This document shows, one piece after another, positions 16,677 to 25,213 of a DNA stretch of 64,000 nucleotides; the first letter of the stretch is position 1, and every line of letters starts with the position of its first letter. The notes under the pieces were generated by a model. The model was given only the letters and a program-made list of their open reading frames with translations. It was not told where the DNA came from and made no database searches. The translations under genes were made by a program, and so were the position numbers. The stretch lies in NCBI GenBank assembly GCA_030765525.1, contig JAVCCK010000010.1, positions 533,375 to 597,374 on the forward strand, read 5' to 3'. The DNA is from Candidatus Lernaella stagnicola (GTDB lineage Bacteria; Lernaellota; Lernaellaia; Lernaellales; Lernaellaceae).

Positions 16677-18347
16677 TCAGCAGGCGCACCCGCCGTCGTT
16701 GGTTTCGTCGTCATCCCGGGCCGCGGAATCGTCGTCATCATCGTCGTCATCGTCATCATTGTCATCGTTGTCATCGTCGTCGTCGTTGTCATCGTTGTCG
16801 TCGTCATCGTCAGTCGTATCATCATCGCCGGCGGTGTCATCGTTATCGTCGTCATCATTGTCATCATCATCGTCGTCATCGCCGACAGTGTCGTCGTCGA
16901 CAGCGGCCGGTTCGACGGTGAAGGTCTCGCTGTAGTCGGCGGTAATGCCGTCCAAGTCGGTCACGGTGAGCAACACAGTCACTTCGCCGACCTCGTCGTA
17001 GGTGTGTTCCACCGCGGCCCCGTCGCCGGTTTCCCCGTCGCCGAAATCCCATTCGAAGGCAACGATTTCACCGCACGGATCGATGCTGTCGTTGCCGTCA
17101 AACACCACCGGCTCAAGCTGCACGACCGGATCGCTGTCGCGGGTGAAAAAAGCCGTTGGATCGCCGATGCCCGGCTTTCTGATGGTCACTTCGTCCAGCG
17201 TGATGCCCAGCCAATCGATGGCGCGCAGGTGCAATTCGTCGAATTCGATTTCCAGCAGCGCGTAGTGCCAGACGCCGATGCCGTATTCCCAATAGCGGGT
17301 AAAGATATTGAAGATCGGGTTGAACATCGCCCCGGCGCCGCCGGAGACCATGTACAGCGTGCCGTCTTCGTAATTGCCCACGACGTTACCCGCATATAGG
17401 GGCTTGGTGCGTTCGTATGTGTGGTCGTGGCTTTGGAAGGCGACATCGACGTGATAGGCGTCGAACTGGGGCACGAAGTAATCCTGCGGCTCGTCGTTCT
17501 CACCGTGCGTGGTGCCCGAACTGTAGGCGGCTTGGTGAAAGAAGGCGAGCTTCCAAATGGCGTCGGTGGCGGCGAGCTTTTCATCCAACCACGTGGCTTG
17601 TTGTTGGTAGGCCGTCAGGCCGTTTTCCGTCGATAGACCGAACACGTGCAAGGCCCCGTAGCGGAGCTGCCACCAATCGCTGGTGTCGGTCACGTCGTTA
17701 TGCGGCATATGAAAGAGATCGAGATACGGGCTGCCGCCGCGGTGGTCGTGGTTACCCCATACGGTCAGGAAGGGTTGGTTGCCGATGTCGTGCGACTTGT
17801 CGAAAAAATCGTCCCAACCGTCGTCAACGTGGTCGCCCTCGGCAATCATGTCGCCCAGGTGCAGGACGAAATCCGGCTCCTCGTCCGTCGCGCCGTCCAT
17901 CACCGTGCTCCATAGGATGCTGGCGCCGTCGTCGGTTTGCGAGCGGGAATCGCCAAGGACCACGAAACGAATCGGCGCGCATTGATCGACCGCGGCGGGT
18001 GCCGTGATAAACGCGACGTCCGAGAACATGTTGCCGCCGCCGTCGCCGCAAGACACGTGGTACACGGTGCGGGGCGCCAGGCCGTCGATCGTCACTTTGT
18101 GGTGCAAACCGGTGGCGTTGGTGAAGGTGTAGGTGTCACCGACCGCTTGACTCCCGTAACCGGAAGTTTCGCCGTAATTGCAGACGCTGTCGACAATCGA
18201 CCAGTCGGTACGCCACGACAGCACCAGGCTCGTGTCCGCTTCCCCTTCCCAGGAAAGGCGGATCTGATCCGGTGCGGCGCCCGCGGCCCAAGCGACGGCC
18301 GGAACAACCAAACAAAGAGCGACAATCAGGTACACGCGACGAGCCAT
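16677..18347 (-). CDS. Secreted metallophosphoesterase with PKD domain and Asp-rich tail ending in GGCAC
   Basis: Start ATG 18345-18347 follows GAGGAGGAAT; the longer frame from 18383 is rejected. The product is 556 residues. A signal peptide is followed by a fibronectin-like domain (about 28-118) as in purple acid phosphatases. A calcineurin-like phosphoesterase comes next with all metal motifs: VVLGDSRSQ, HLGDMIAEGDH, WGNHDH, FHQ and SHDHTYER. A PKD domain (EWDFGDGETGDG) lies near 395-480. The last 73 residues are almost pure Asp with Thr and Asn, ending in Gly-Gly-Cys-Ala-Cys at the C-terminus. There is no C-terminal membrane helix or Arg cluster, so this is not a standard MYXO-CTERM or LPXTG-like tail. 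A second protein in the window (38950) ends the same way. Substrate unknown. Confidence 0.85.
   Translation of the reverse strand: MARRVYLIVALCLVVPAVAWAAGAAPDQIRLSWEGEADTSLVLSWRTDWSIVDSVCNYGETSGYGSQAVGDTYTFTNATGLHHKVTIDGLAPRTVYHVSCGDGGGNMFSDVAFITAPAAVDQCAPIRFVVLGDSRSQTDDGASILWSTVMDGATDEEPDFVLHLGDMIAEGDHVDDGWDDFFDKSHDIGNQPFLTVWGNHDHRGGSPYLDLFHMPHNDVTDTSDWWQLRYGALHVFGLSTENGLTAYQQQATWLDEKLAATDAIWKLAFFHQAAYSSGTTHGENDEPQDYFVPQFDAYHVDVAFQSHDHTYERTKPLYAGNVVGNYEDGTLYMVSGGAGAMFNPIFNIFTRYWEYGIGVWHYALLEIEFDELHLRAIDWLGITLDEVTIRKPGIGDPTAFFTRDSDPVVQLEPVVFDGNDSIDPCGEIVAFEWDFGDGETGDGAAVEHTYDEVGEVTVLLTVTDLDGITADYSETFTVEPAAVDDDTVGDDDDDDDNDDDDNDDTAGDDDTTDDDDDNDDNDDDDDNDDNDDDDDDDDDDSAARDDDETNDGGCAC
16730..16900. 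repeat. Imperfect trinucleotide repeat encoding Asp tail
   Basis: GTC/ATC/GTT triplets on the plus strand encode the Asp/Asn/Thr tail of the metallophosphoesterase, just before its C-terminal cysteines. The base pattern matches the repeats at 6287 and 7966, although those lie at the opposite end of their proteins. Confidence 0.85.
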
Positions 18348-18503
18348 GACATTCCTCCTCGGCGCCTTAAGCGGCGCGCCCAAAAGCGAAAAAGCATACT
18401 AACATACTATTTTCCAAGGGAAAGAGGCGATAACACCCGCGTAATGAAACGCCCCGGCGCGCTTGGCGGCCGGGGCGGTGATAGTACCGATGGAGAAAAA
18501 GCG

Positions 18504-19745
18504 CTACGACGCCGGGCGCACCTTTACGTCGCGGAACACGCTGCCGACGCCGACGTCATAATTGCCGGGCATGTGCCAGAATCTGTACTCGCCGTCGATG
18601 CGCTGGACGAAGTAGTTAAGCCAGATGTCGGTGTCGAAATCATCCTGCAAGTGACCCCAGCCGGCGAACCACAACTCGTTGGGAGAGACCGCGGTGCCGC
18701 TGCGCAGCAGGAATTCGACGACCTCGTATTCGTAGAGGTCGGCGTAAGCGGTGGGCGCCGGCACGTCGATACCGACCCACTGGCCGTCAATAAGTTCGAA
18801 TTCGTAGATGATGTGTTCGGTGCCCATGTCGCCGTCGTAAGACAGATCAAACAGCGCCACGCCGTGGTCGGGCGAAGAGAAGTCGAAATCCAACACGGAA
18901 ACATCGTCGCCGCCCGCATCGCCGGGGATGGGATCGCTCGTGTAGTCGAAGGTCGCGCCGTCCCAGTGCACCAGGTACACCGGCAAGCCGTCGCCCGTCT
19001 TGCGTAGGATGATCCAGATGTCGTCGTCGCCGAAATATTTGATGTCGTCGATGGTGAGACCGAATTGGGCGTCGTCGGCCAGCGGGTGGTTTTCCAGGCA
19101 AAAGAGCGGTGTCTCGGCCTGCTCGGTCGTGAAGCGGTACACGCATTCGTCGACAAAGGAAAACACGATGCCGTCATACAAGGCGACGAAATCGCCCGCC
19201 GGGGATATCGATCCCAGGTCGACCCAACTGCCCGCGTCGAGCGCAAAGGTATCGACATGAGCGTTGCTCAAGTCAAAGAAATTGAGCGTCGTCAACGTGG
19301 ACGAGTCAAGCAGTTCCGGGAAACCCAGATCGGTGAACGTGCCGCCGGCATAGGTGTAAATCCAACTGCCGCCGGCGGACACCCGATAGAAAACGTGACC
19401 CAGGTTGCCGACCGGGAAGCAAAACGTCATCGGCCCATAGATGTTTTCAAGCAACGACCACTGGCCGCCCTCGAGTACGAGCATCTCATCGCCGCAGGCC
19501 GAGCCGACCAAACGGCCATCGCCTTCATAGATTGGCAGGAAAGAATCGCCGGGCTGACTCGTATCATCGTCGCCGGCGACCGAATCGTCGTCGGCCGATG
19601 TATCGTCGTCGCTTCCCACCACCGGCGGTGTTTCATCCTCCGATACGCGGCTGTTGCTCGTAGCTTCGTCATCGCCGCCGCAAGCCATCGCACCGGCTAA
19701 TAGAAAACAGAAAACTACCAAAAGCGTGAATGTTGCGCGCTTCAC
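18504..19745 (-). CDS. Asp-rich-linker lipoprotein, probable beta-propeller-like
   Basis: A 413-residue protein starting at GTG 19745, eight bases after AAGGAGC. Its lipoprotein signal (MKRATFTLLVVFCFLLAGAMAC) has Cys22 in lipobox AMAC. Residues 23-67 are an acidic, Ser/Thr/Asp-rich linker. The rest has regularly repeated beta-strand blocks with aromatic and Gly/Asp turns (EGGQWSLLENIYG, AGGTFTDLGFPELL, DAGSWVDLGSISP, WDGATFDYTSDP, IDGQWVGIDVPAP). This is typical of beta-propeller-like proteins that bind ligands on the cell surface. I do not recognise a named family. It lies downstream of and divergent from the aminopeptidase gene and on the same strand as the phosphatase, with a 156-base gap. 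Confidence 0.7.
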   Translation of the reverse strand: MKRATFTLLVVFCFLLAGAMACGGDDEATSNSRVSEDETPPVVGSDDDTSADDDSVAGDDDTSQPGDSFLPIYEGDGRLVGSACGDEMLVLEGGQWSLLENIYGPMTFCFPVGNLGHVFYRVSAGGSWIYTYAGGTFTDLGFPELLDSSTLTTLNFFDLSNAHVDTFALDAGSWVDLGSISPAGDFVALYDGIVFSFVDECVYRFTTEQAETPLFCLENHPLADDAQFGLTIDDIKYFGDDDIWIILRKTGDGLPVYLVHWDGATFDYTSDPIPGDAGGDDVSVLDFDFSSPDHGVALFDLSYDGDMGTEHIIYEFELIDGQWVGIDVPAPTAYADLYEYEVVEFLLRSGTAVSPNELWFAGWGHLQDDFDTDIWLNYFVQRIDGEYRFWHMPGNYDVGVGSVFRDVKVRPAS

Positions 19746-19991
19746 AGGTTCGCTCCTTTTTTTTGCGCCCCGTGGAGGGCGTTAAAAAACGGTTCACCCT
19801 GGATGTCAATCTATGATGAAATACAGTGTCCTCCGGTACAGAAGCATACACGATTTCTTGTGATAAATCAGGCCCGAATCGATTAGCAACGCTTCTTGAG
19901 ATGCCCGCCGGCGAGGCGATGCTTGACGGAAGCGGACGCGTCTGTTAAGTCGAAGGCGACCCACATCGAAATCGACCCCTGGAGGTGTTTC

Positions 19992-21182
19992 ATGTACGAT
20001 TCCCGCGTGGCCGACCTGGCCAAAGTGTTTGTCGATTACTCGACACGCGTCAAAAAAGGCGACGTGGTCCTCATCCACGCCTTTGGCGCGCCCACCATCC
20101 CCTTCGTGAAGGAAGTGCACAAACGGTGCATTCAAAAGGGCGCCAAGTACGTTGAGATCGAGATGGAATTCGACGACATCCGGCGCGACTTTTTCAACTT
20201 GGGCAGTAAAGAGCAGGTCGGATATTTCCCGCAGCACAAGATGGATTTCATGAAGCACGTCGACGTGTACATCGGCATCCGCGCGCTGGAAAACGACATG
20301 GTGTTGGCCAACGCCAACCACCAAAACATGCGGCTCTGGCAGACGATGATGAAACCGATCCTCGACCGGCGCGTCGAGCATACGCGCTGGTGCATCACAC
20401 GCTGGCCGGTCAATGCCATGGCCCAAAACGCCAAAATGAGCCTGGAAGAGTTCACCGATTTCTTCTTCCGCTGCACGGTCTATGACTACGCCGCGCTGAA
20501 AAAACGGCAGCAGAAACTCGTGCGGCTGATGGTCAAAACCGATCAGGTGCACATCACCGCCAGCGACACTGATCTGCGTTTTTCCATCAAGGGACTGCCG
20601 GCCATCAACTGCGCCGGTGAAATGAATATCCCCGACGGCGAAGTGTTCACCGCGCCGGTGCGCGATTCGGTCGAGGGGCACGTCACTTACAACACGCCGA
20701 GCATCTATATGGGTAAAGAGTTCAACGGCGTGCGGCTCGATTTCGAAAAGGGCCAAATCGTCAGCGCCGATTGCAGCAGCGGCGACCCGAAAAATTTAAA
20801 CGAGATTTTCGACACCGACCCCGGCGCGCGCTACGTCGGCGAATTCGCCATCGGCACCAACACCGGAATCACCCAGCCGATGCGCAACATCCTGTTCGAC
20901 GAGAAAATCTACGGGTCGTTCCACTTCACGCCCGGCATGGCCTACGGCGAATGCAACAACGGCAACCAAAGCGCGATTCACTGGGACTTGGTGAAGATCA
21001 TGACCGGCGACGGGGAAATCCGCTTCGACGGCAAGGTGATCATGAAAGACGGTGTGTTCGTGCACCCGCAACTGCTCGACCTCAACCCTCCGGGCACGAA
21101 ACTGCCGAAAGGGTTCGCGGTCAAAAAGCCGGCAACGAAGGCAAAGAAGGTCGCGAAGAAAACCGCCAAAAAGAAGAAGTAG
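19992..21182 (+). CDS. M29-family (aminopeptidase T-like) metallopeptidase
   Basis: The start is ATG 19992 with GGAGGTG ten bases upstream, giving 397 residues; the frame extends to 19896 without support. The sequence matches thermophilic aminopeptidases of family M29. The N-terminal domain is LAKVFVDYSTRVKKGDVVLIHAF. The metal-site blocks are EMNIPDGEVFTAPVRDSVEGHVTYN, YVGEFAIGTN and GSFHFTPGMAYGECNNGNQSAIHWD, with the expected Glu and His ligands. These enzymes cleave N-terminal amino acids from peptides in the cytoplasm. The last 20 residues are Lys/Ala-rich (KKPATKAKKVAKK), an unusual basic tail that might bind nucleic acid or be a simple low-complexity extension. A strong terminator follows the gene. 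Confidence 0.85.
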   Translation: MYDSRVADLAKVFVDYSTRVKKGDVVLIHAFGAPTIPFVKEVHKRCIQKGAKYVEIEMEFDDIRRDFFNLGSKEQVGYFPQHKMDFMKHVDVYIGIRALENDMVLANANHQNMRLWQTMMKPILDRRVEHTRWCITRWPVNAMAQNAKMSLEEFTDFFFRCTVYDYAALKKRQQKLVRLMVKTDQVHITASDTDLRFSIKGLPAINCAGEMNIPDGEVFTAPVRDSVEGHVTYNTPSIYMGKEFNGVRLDFEKGQIVSADCSSGDPKNLNEIFDTDPGARYVGEFAIGTNTGITQPMRNILFDEKIYGSFHFTPGMAYGECNNGNQSAIHWDLVKIMTGDGEIRFDGKVIMKDGVFVHPQLLDLNPPGTKLPKGFAVKKPATKAKKVAKKTAKKKK

Positions 21183-21205
21183 TCAGCCGCGATAAGCGAA
21201 ACATG

Positions 21206-21231
21206 AAACCGGCCTCCGGGCCGGTTTTTTT
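21206..21231 (+). terminator. Rho-independent terminator after the M29 peptidase gene
   Basis: A perfect 9-bp stem (AAACCGGCC at 21206-21214 with GGCCGGTTT at 21219-21227) and a TCCG tetraloop lead into seven T. It lies 24 bases after the stop codon. On the other strand the matching A-run would also make it usable for the convergent dap operon. Confidence 0.9.
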
Positions 21232-21258
21232 ATGGGACGACACGCCGCAGTGAGCGGA

Positions 21259-21936
21259 TCAAGCCCACCAAAGAATCACGTCGCGGGTTCGGCCGATGCC
21301 CGCCGCGAGCGCCTCGAGCGAACCGGCGCCCTGGTCGACGATGTCCGGGCAAAAATCGTAAAGGCGTTGCGCGAAGGCCGGCAGGTCTTCCGGCACGCGG
21401 CGCAATACAAAGCCCACGGTGTCCGCGTCGGCCAGATACGGGTCGATGCCGAATTGCTCGTCGATAGCGCGCAGGCGCGCGATGATGTCCTCGGTTGCCA
21501 GCTCGTGGTTCACCGCGTCGGTACGGCCGCGCCGCGCGATGTCGAAGGGGTCTCGGCCCGGCGCGATCACCAGTTCCACCGTCTCGTAACTCTGGTAGTT
21601 GCGGGAAAAAACGGGGTCGGTCAAATAGGCCACGTAACCGGCGGGCAGCGCGACGCGCAGGCGCGCCAGACGTTGCTTGGCCGTGCGCCACGGCACGACG
21701 GCCGAGATGCCGCTTTCGTCTTTTTGCTCCCCGTGGTGATGGGTGAAGTAGGGCCGCGGCGTCAGCGCGGTAGCCAGCCCGAGCAGTTCGGTTACATCGT
21801 CGATGCGCGGCAGCGGCGTGGCGAAGTCGTCGGCTTCGCGGTCTTTGCGCACCAGGCGAAACGCGATCCACAACAACGCGATCGCCACGGCGACCAGAAA
21901 CGCCGTCCACGCGTAGTTCGTAGCGTATGGCGTCAT
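21259..21936 (-). CDS. Membrane-anchored DUF4253 domain protein
   Basis: A 225-residue protein with one N-terminal membrane helix (YAWTAFLVAVAIALLWIAFRLV, about residues 8-29) and a cytoplasmic domain. The C-terminal 110 residues match the DUF4253 pattern: RNYQSYETVELVIAPGRDPFDI, then RVPEDLPAFAQRLYDFCPDIVDQGAGSLEAL and a closing LWWA. The family has no known biochemical function and is often found as a soluble protein; the membrane anchor here is unusual. It is the last gene of the dapA-dapB-FAH operon: its ATG overlaps the FAH stop by four bases (ATGA), so it is translationally coupled. Its role in that operon is unclear. Confidence 0.75.
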   Translation of the reverse strand: MTPYATNYAWTAFLVAVAIALLWIAFRLVRKDREADDFATPLPRIDDVTELLGLATALTPRPYFTHHHGEQKDESGISAVVPWRTAKQRLARLRVALPAGYVAYLTDPVFSRNYQSYETVELVIAPGRDPFDIARRGRTDAVNHELATEDIIARLRAIDEQFGIDPYLADADTVGFVLRRVPEDLPAFAQRLYDFCPDIVDQGAGSLEALAAGIGRTRDVILWWA

Positions 21937-22715
21937 GATGTCTCTTCCTTTGCGCCGCGCGCCACCACCGGGTTGCGCAGCCGGCCGATGCCTTCAATCA
22001 CGATCTCGACGGTATCGCCCGGCACGATGGCCGATACGCCCGCCGGCGTGCCCGTGGCCACTACATCGCCGGGTACCAGCGTCATGATGTGCGAGACGTA
22101 GGAAAGCAACTCCGGCACCGAATGCAGCATGTTCGAAGTGCGCGATTGTTGTTTGCGTTCTTTGTTGATGTAACCCTCGATCAGCAGGTCCGAAACGTCC
22201 AGGTCCGTCACGATGCACGGACCCAGGGGCGCGAAGGTGTCGTGCGCCTTGCCGCGGGTCCAGGTGCGGTCGTTACGCTGCAGGTCGCGGGCGGTTACGT
22301 CGTTGATGATGGTGTAGCCCAGAATGCCGGCGGCCGCTTCCTCGACGGTCGCGTCGCACAACCGCGCGGCCACTACCACCGCCAGTTCCGATTCGATCTC
22401 CACGCGCCGTGACGCGGCGGGAATTTCGATCGCGTCCTCCGGCCCGATCACCGAAGTCGAGGGTTTGAGAAAGATATCCGGTTGCTCCGGAACTTCGCGG
22501 CCCATTTCCTGCGCATGGTCGCGGTAGTTGAGACCAATGCCGATGATTTTCCCCGGAATGACCGGCGCCAGCAGCCGCACTTTTTGCAGGGGATAGATGT
22601 GGCCGAACACATGGTGACCGGAAAACATATCCGTACCCAGATCGCGGACGTGGTTGCCTTCCAGGCTGCCGACGCGAACGTCTTCACATTGCGTCAAAAA
22701 CCGAACGAGCTTCAT
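21933..22715 (-). CDS. Fumarylacetoacetate hydrolase family protein
   Basis: A 260-residue FAH-fold enzyme. Typical blocks are KIIGIGLNYRDHAQEMG, PDIFLKPSTSVIGPEDAIEIP, and the metal-binding ESELAVVV followed by GYTIINDVTARDLQ. DTFAPLGPCIVT and VVATGTPAGVSAIVPGDTVEIVIEGIGRL follow. Family members are 2-keto-acid hydrolases, decarboxylases or oxaloacetate tautomerases acting on small C-C bond substrates; the exact reaction is not fixed by sequence. It overlaps dapB upstream and the DUF4253 gene downstream by four bases each. The link with lysine/diaminopimelate synthesis could be regulatory or repair-like, for example clearing a keto-acid side product. That link is inference. Confidence 0.88.
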   Translation of the reverse strand: MKLVRFLTQCEDVRVGSLEGNHVRDLGTDMFSGHHVFGHIYPLQKVRLLAPVIPGKIIGIGLNYRDHAQEMGREVPEQPDIFLKPSTSVIGPEDAIEIPAASRRVEIESELAVVVAARLCDATVEEAAAGILGYTIINDVTARDLQRNDRTWTRGKAHDTFAPLGPCIVTDLDVSDLLIEGYINKERKQQSRTSNMLHSVPELLSYVSHIMTLVPGDVVATGTPAGVSAIVPGDTVEIVIEGIGRLRNPVVARGAKEETS

Positions 22716-23539
22716 TTCAACCCCAGCACGTCGCCCATGTCGTATAGGCCGGGCGCGCGATCTTGCAACCAGTATGCGGCGCGCACCGCACCACGCACGA
22801 AATTATCGCGGGTCAGCGCCCGGTGCGATAGGGTCAACACTTCGGCATCGGCGAGAAATTGCAGGTCGTGTTCGCCGACCACGCCGCCGCCCCGCACCGC
22901 GTGCAGACCGATACGCCCCCCGGGTCGAACGCCCGTGTGGCCTTCGCGGCCGTGCAGGTAGTATTCCGACGGGTCCTCGTAACCCAACGCCTCGCCGACG
23001 ATTTCCGCCAGCCGCAACGCCGTTCCAGACGGCGCGTCGACTTTGTTGCGGTGGTGAGACTCGACGATCTCGATGTCGCAGTCCTCGCCGATGACTTCCG
23101 CCGCGCGCCGCGCCAGGTGGAACAGCAAATTGACGCCGATGCTCATATTCGGCGCCGCGACAATCGCCGTCTTGTCTGCCGCCGCCTGAACGGCGGCCCG
23201 GTGCTCGCCGCTCAATCCCGTGGTGCCGATCACCAGGGGCAGGGCGAAACGCGCCGCGATGCCCGCATGCGCGGCAGTTGCTTCCGGCGCGGTAAAGTCG
23301 ATGATGACCTGCGCGCTGACCACCGCGTTGCGCAGTTCGCTTTCGAGCATCACGCTGCTGGGTTCGCCGCACACCAGCAACCCGACGTCTTTGGCAATGT
23401 CCGGATGGTCCGGCCGTTCGGTCGCGCCCACCAGCGTCATCCCGTCGGCGTCGTGGATATAGCGCACCAGCGCCCGGCCGATGCGGCCCATGGCGCCGGT
23501 CACGACTACGCGCAGATCGTCTCGCTTAGGTTCTTCCAT
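22712..23539 (-). CDS. dapB: 4-hydroxy-tetrahydrodipicolinate reductase
   Basis: DapB reduces hydroxy-tetrahydrodipicolinate in the diaminopimelate/lysine pathway, supplying peptidoglycan cross-links. Visible blocks are VVTGAMGRIGRALVRYI (NAD(P)H site), VIDFTAPEATAAHAGIA, IGTTGLSGEHR, and APNMSIGVNLLF. The signature EIVESHHRNKVDAPSGTALRLAE carries the catalytic His-His and Lys. The start is taken at ATG 23539, one codon inside the longer GTG frame, because GAGGG is then properly spaced; the product is 275 residues. It lies seven bases after dapA and overlaps the FAH gene by four bases. Confidence 0.95.
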   Translation of the reverse strand: MEEPKRDDLRVVVTGAMGRIGRALVRYIHDADGMTLVGATERPDHPDIAKDVGLLVCGEPSSVMLESELRNAVVSAQVIIDFTAPEATAAHAGIAARFALPLVIGTTGLSGEHRAAVQAAADKTAIVAAPNMSIGVNLLFHLARRAAEVIGEDCDIEIVESHHRNKVDAPSGTALRLAEIVGEALGYEDPSEYYLHGREGHTGVRPGGRIGLHAVRGGGVVGEHDLQFLADAEVLTLSHRALTRDNFVRGAVRAAYWLQDRAPGLYDMGDVLGLK

Positions 23540-23546
23540 CACGCCC

Positions 23547-24419
23547 TCACAACAACTCGGGGTCGGCCAAAACTTTGCGTATGGCGGCCACGGTCGCGTC
23601 GGTGGCCGAGGTCATCGGCAAGCGAATGTCCGGCTGGTAGTGACCCTGCAAGTGCAGGCCGGCCTTGACGGGAATGGGGTTGGTTTCCACAAAGAGCGCA
23701 CGGAACAACGGCCACAAGCGGTAGTTGAGCCGCCGCGCTTCAATCGCGTCGCCCGCCTGCCAGGCGTCCCACAATGCCACCATCAACGCGGGAGCGAGGT
23801 TGGCCGCCACGCTGACCACGCCGTCGCCGCCCACCGCCAGGTTCGTCAAGAACAGCGCATCGTCGCCCGCCAGCACGTCCAAATCCGGCGCGAGTTGCTT
23901 GATATCCACCGTGGCGCCGATCGTCCCCGAAGCCTCTTTGACGGCCACGATGTTTTCGTGCTGCGCCGCCTCGGCAATCGTTGCGGGAGACGCGTTGACC
24001 GCCGTGCGGCCCGGGATGTTGTAGATCATGACCGGCATGCCGACATCGGCCACGGCGCGAAAATGCGCCACGAGACCGCTCGGCGTCGGCTTGTTGTAGT
24101 AAGGATTGACGACCAGCACGCCGTCCACACTGGCTTCCGCGGCCAGCTTCGCGCTCTGGACGCTCTTGGCCGTGCTGTTGGTGCCGACACCGGCGACGAC
24201 TTTCGCCCGGCCCGCCGCCGCGCTGACGCAGATCTGAAACATGACCCGCTTCTCGTCGTCGCTTAGGTTCGGGCTTTCACCCGTCGTACCCGCCGGCACC
24301 AGCCCGTGCACCCCGGCCGCAACCAATCTTTCTACATGCGCCGTGTACGCGGCTTCGTCGAACTTGGCGCCAGCCTCTTTGAAGGGAGTAGCGGTGGCAA
24401 CATAAACACCTTGAAACAT
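23547..24419 (-). CDS. dapA: 4-hydroxy-tetrahydrodipicolinate synthase
   Basis: A 290-residue DapA, an aldolase-class enzyme condensing pyruvate with aspartate semialdehyde. The family blocks are GVYVATATPFKEAG, LVPAGTTGESPNLSDDE, VVAGVGTNSTAKSV, and PVMIYNIPGRTAVNASP with the catalytic tyrosine. IVAVKEASGTIG carries the Schiff-base lysine, and LAGDDALFLTNLAVGGDGVVSV follows. The ATG is preceded by AAAGGA. It is the first gene of a four-gene minus-strand operon (dapA, dapB, FAH, DUF4253); the 176-base gap upstream should hold the promoter. I see no riboswitch-like structure there. Confidence 0.95.
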   Translation of the reverse strand: MFQGVYVATATPFKEAGAKFDEAAYTAHVERLVAAGVHGLVPAGTTGESPNLSDDEKRVMFQICVSAAAGRAKVVAGVGTNSTAKSVQSAKLAAEASVDGVLVVNPYYNKPTPSGLVAHFRAVADVGMPVMIYNIPGRTAVNASPATIAEAAQHENIVAVKEASGTIGATVDIKQLAPDLDVLAGDDALFLTNLAVGGDGVVSVAANLAPALMVALWDAWQAGDAIEARRLNYRLWPLFRALFVETNPIPVKAGLHLQGHYQPDIRLPMTSATDATVAAIRKVLADPELL

Positions 24420-24595
24420 GCATCAGTCCTTTCATCGGAGGTATCTCGTCTTGATGTTTAACCGTAACACCTTATGTGCTGCAAGGTCGTTCCCCAGGCT
24501 AATGGGAACCGCGAAAGCCAATAGTGTGCCGCGGCGTGATGATTTTACTTGTTTCTGTCGCCGCTTCGCTGAGCGCGCCGGCGGGGGAAGAGCGC

Positions 24596-25213
24596 CTAGC
24601 GTTTGCGCACCCCGTCGGGCGCGGCCGGCGGTTCGGGCAGCGGCGCGGGCGCCGCGCTATCCCAGTTGGTCGTCACCCACTGTTCGCCGCGCCGTTCCCA
24701 ATCTATGCGGCCCTTCCAAACAATAGCGCGTTTGTTTTTGGTGATGCGCAACTTGACGTATACCGCCCCCCGCGACCGGCTCAGCCGCGGATACGATACG
24801 AGGGTCAGCAATTCCATTTTGCTGACTTGCTTCATATTCTCCACGCTGGGCACGCTCGAATCGGCGCGCATGGCGCGGGCCTGCGAGACCTGCCCCTGGT
24901 CGACGGCATTGACGTAGGCGGTCATCGCAACGATGAGGTCCTCGCTGATCGGCAACTCCGGCGCGGCCGGCGTCGGGCTTGATTCCGGTGTCGCGGGCGT
25001 CGGGCCCGGCGAGACTTCGGCGACGACCGGCGTAGGCGTAGCCGGCGGCGGCGCGGCGCGCGGCCTATCGAGTTGGTCGCTGAAGAAAAGGAAATAGGTC
25101 AGCACGGCGCACGTCAGGTAGCCGGACGCGAGCAACAAATCGAACAGGTAGGTCATCAAGCGATTGCGTCGCTCCCCCGGAGACCTGGATTCGAAGATGC
25201 TCTTGCGGCTCAT
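24596..25213 (-). CDS. Single-pass membrane protein with Pro-rich periplasmic linker
   Basis: The start is ATG 25211-25213, which overlaps the stop of the PP2C gene by four bases (ATGA); the longer frame to 25402 overlaps the phosphatase and is rejected. The product is 205 residues: a short basic cytoplasmic start, one membrane helix (LMTYLFDLLLASGYLTCAVLTYFLFF) and a Pro/Ala/Thr-rich spacer of about 45 residues. A small alpha/beta domain follows (DLIVAMTAYVNAVDQGQVSQARAM, then AVYVKLRITKNKRAIVWKG..WERRGEQWVTTNW). That last part resembles NTF2-like or DUF4878-type lumenal domains with a strand-rich end. No family name is certain. The overlap with PP2C suggests that the two proteins act together. 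Confidence 0.7.
   Translation of the reverse strand: MSRKSIFESRSPGERRNRLMTYLFDLLLASGYLTCAVLTYFLFFSDQLDRPRAAPPPATPTPVVAEVSPGPTPATPESSPTPAAPELPISEDLIVAMTAYVNAVDQGQVSQARAMRADSSVPSVENMKQVSKMELLTLVSYPRLSRSRGAVYVKLRITKNKRAIVWKGRIDWERRGEQWVTTNWDSAAPAPLPEPPAAPDGVRKR

Noticed and set aside
19746-19991. Sigma70 promoter at 19923-19951 for the M29 peptidase gene
   Set aside because: TTGACG is present but the matching -10 position (TAAGTC) fits poorly, so it was not listed.
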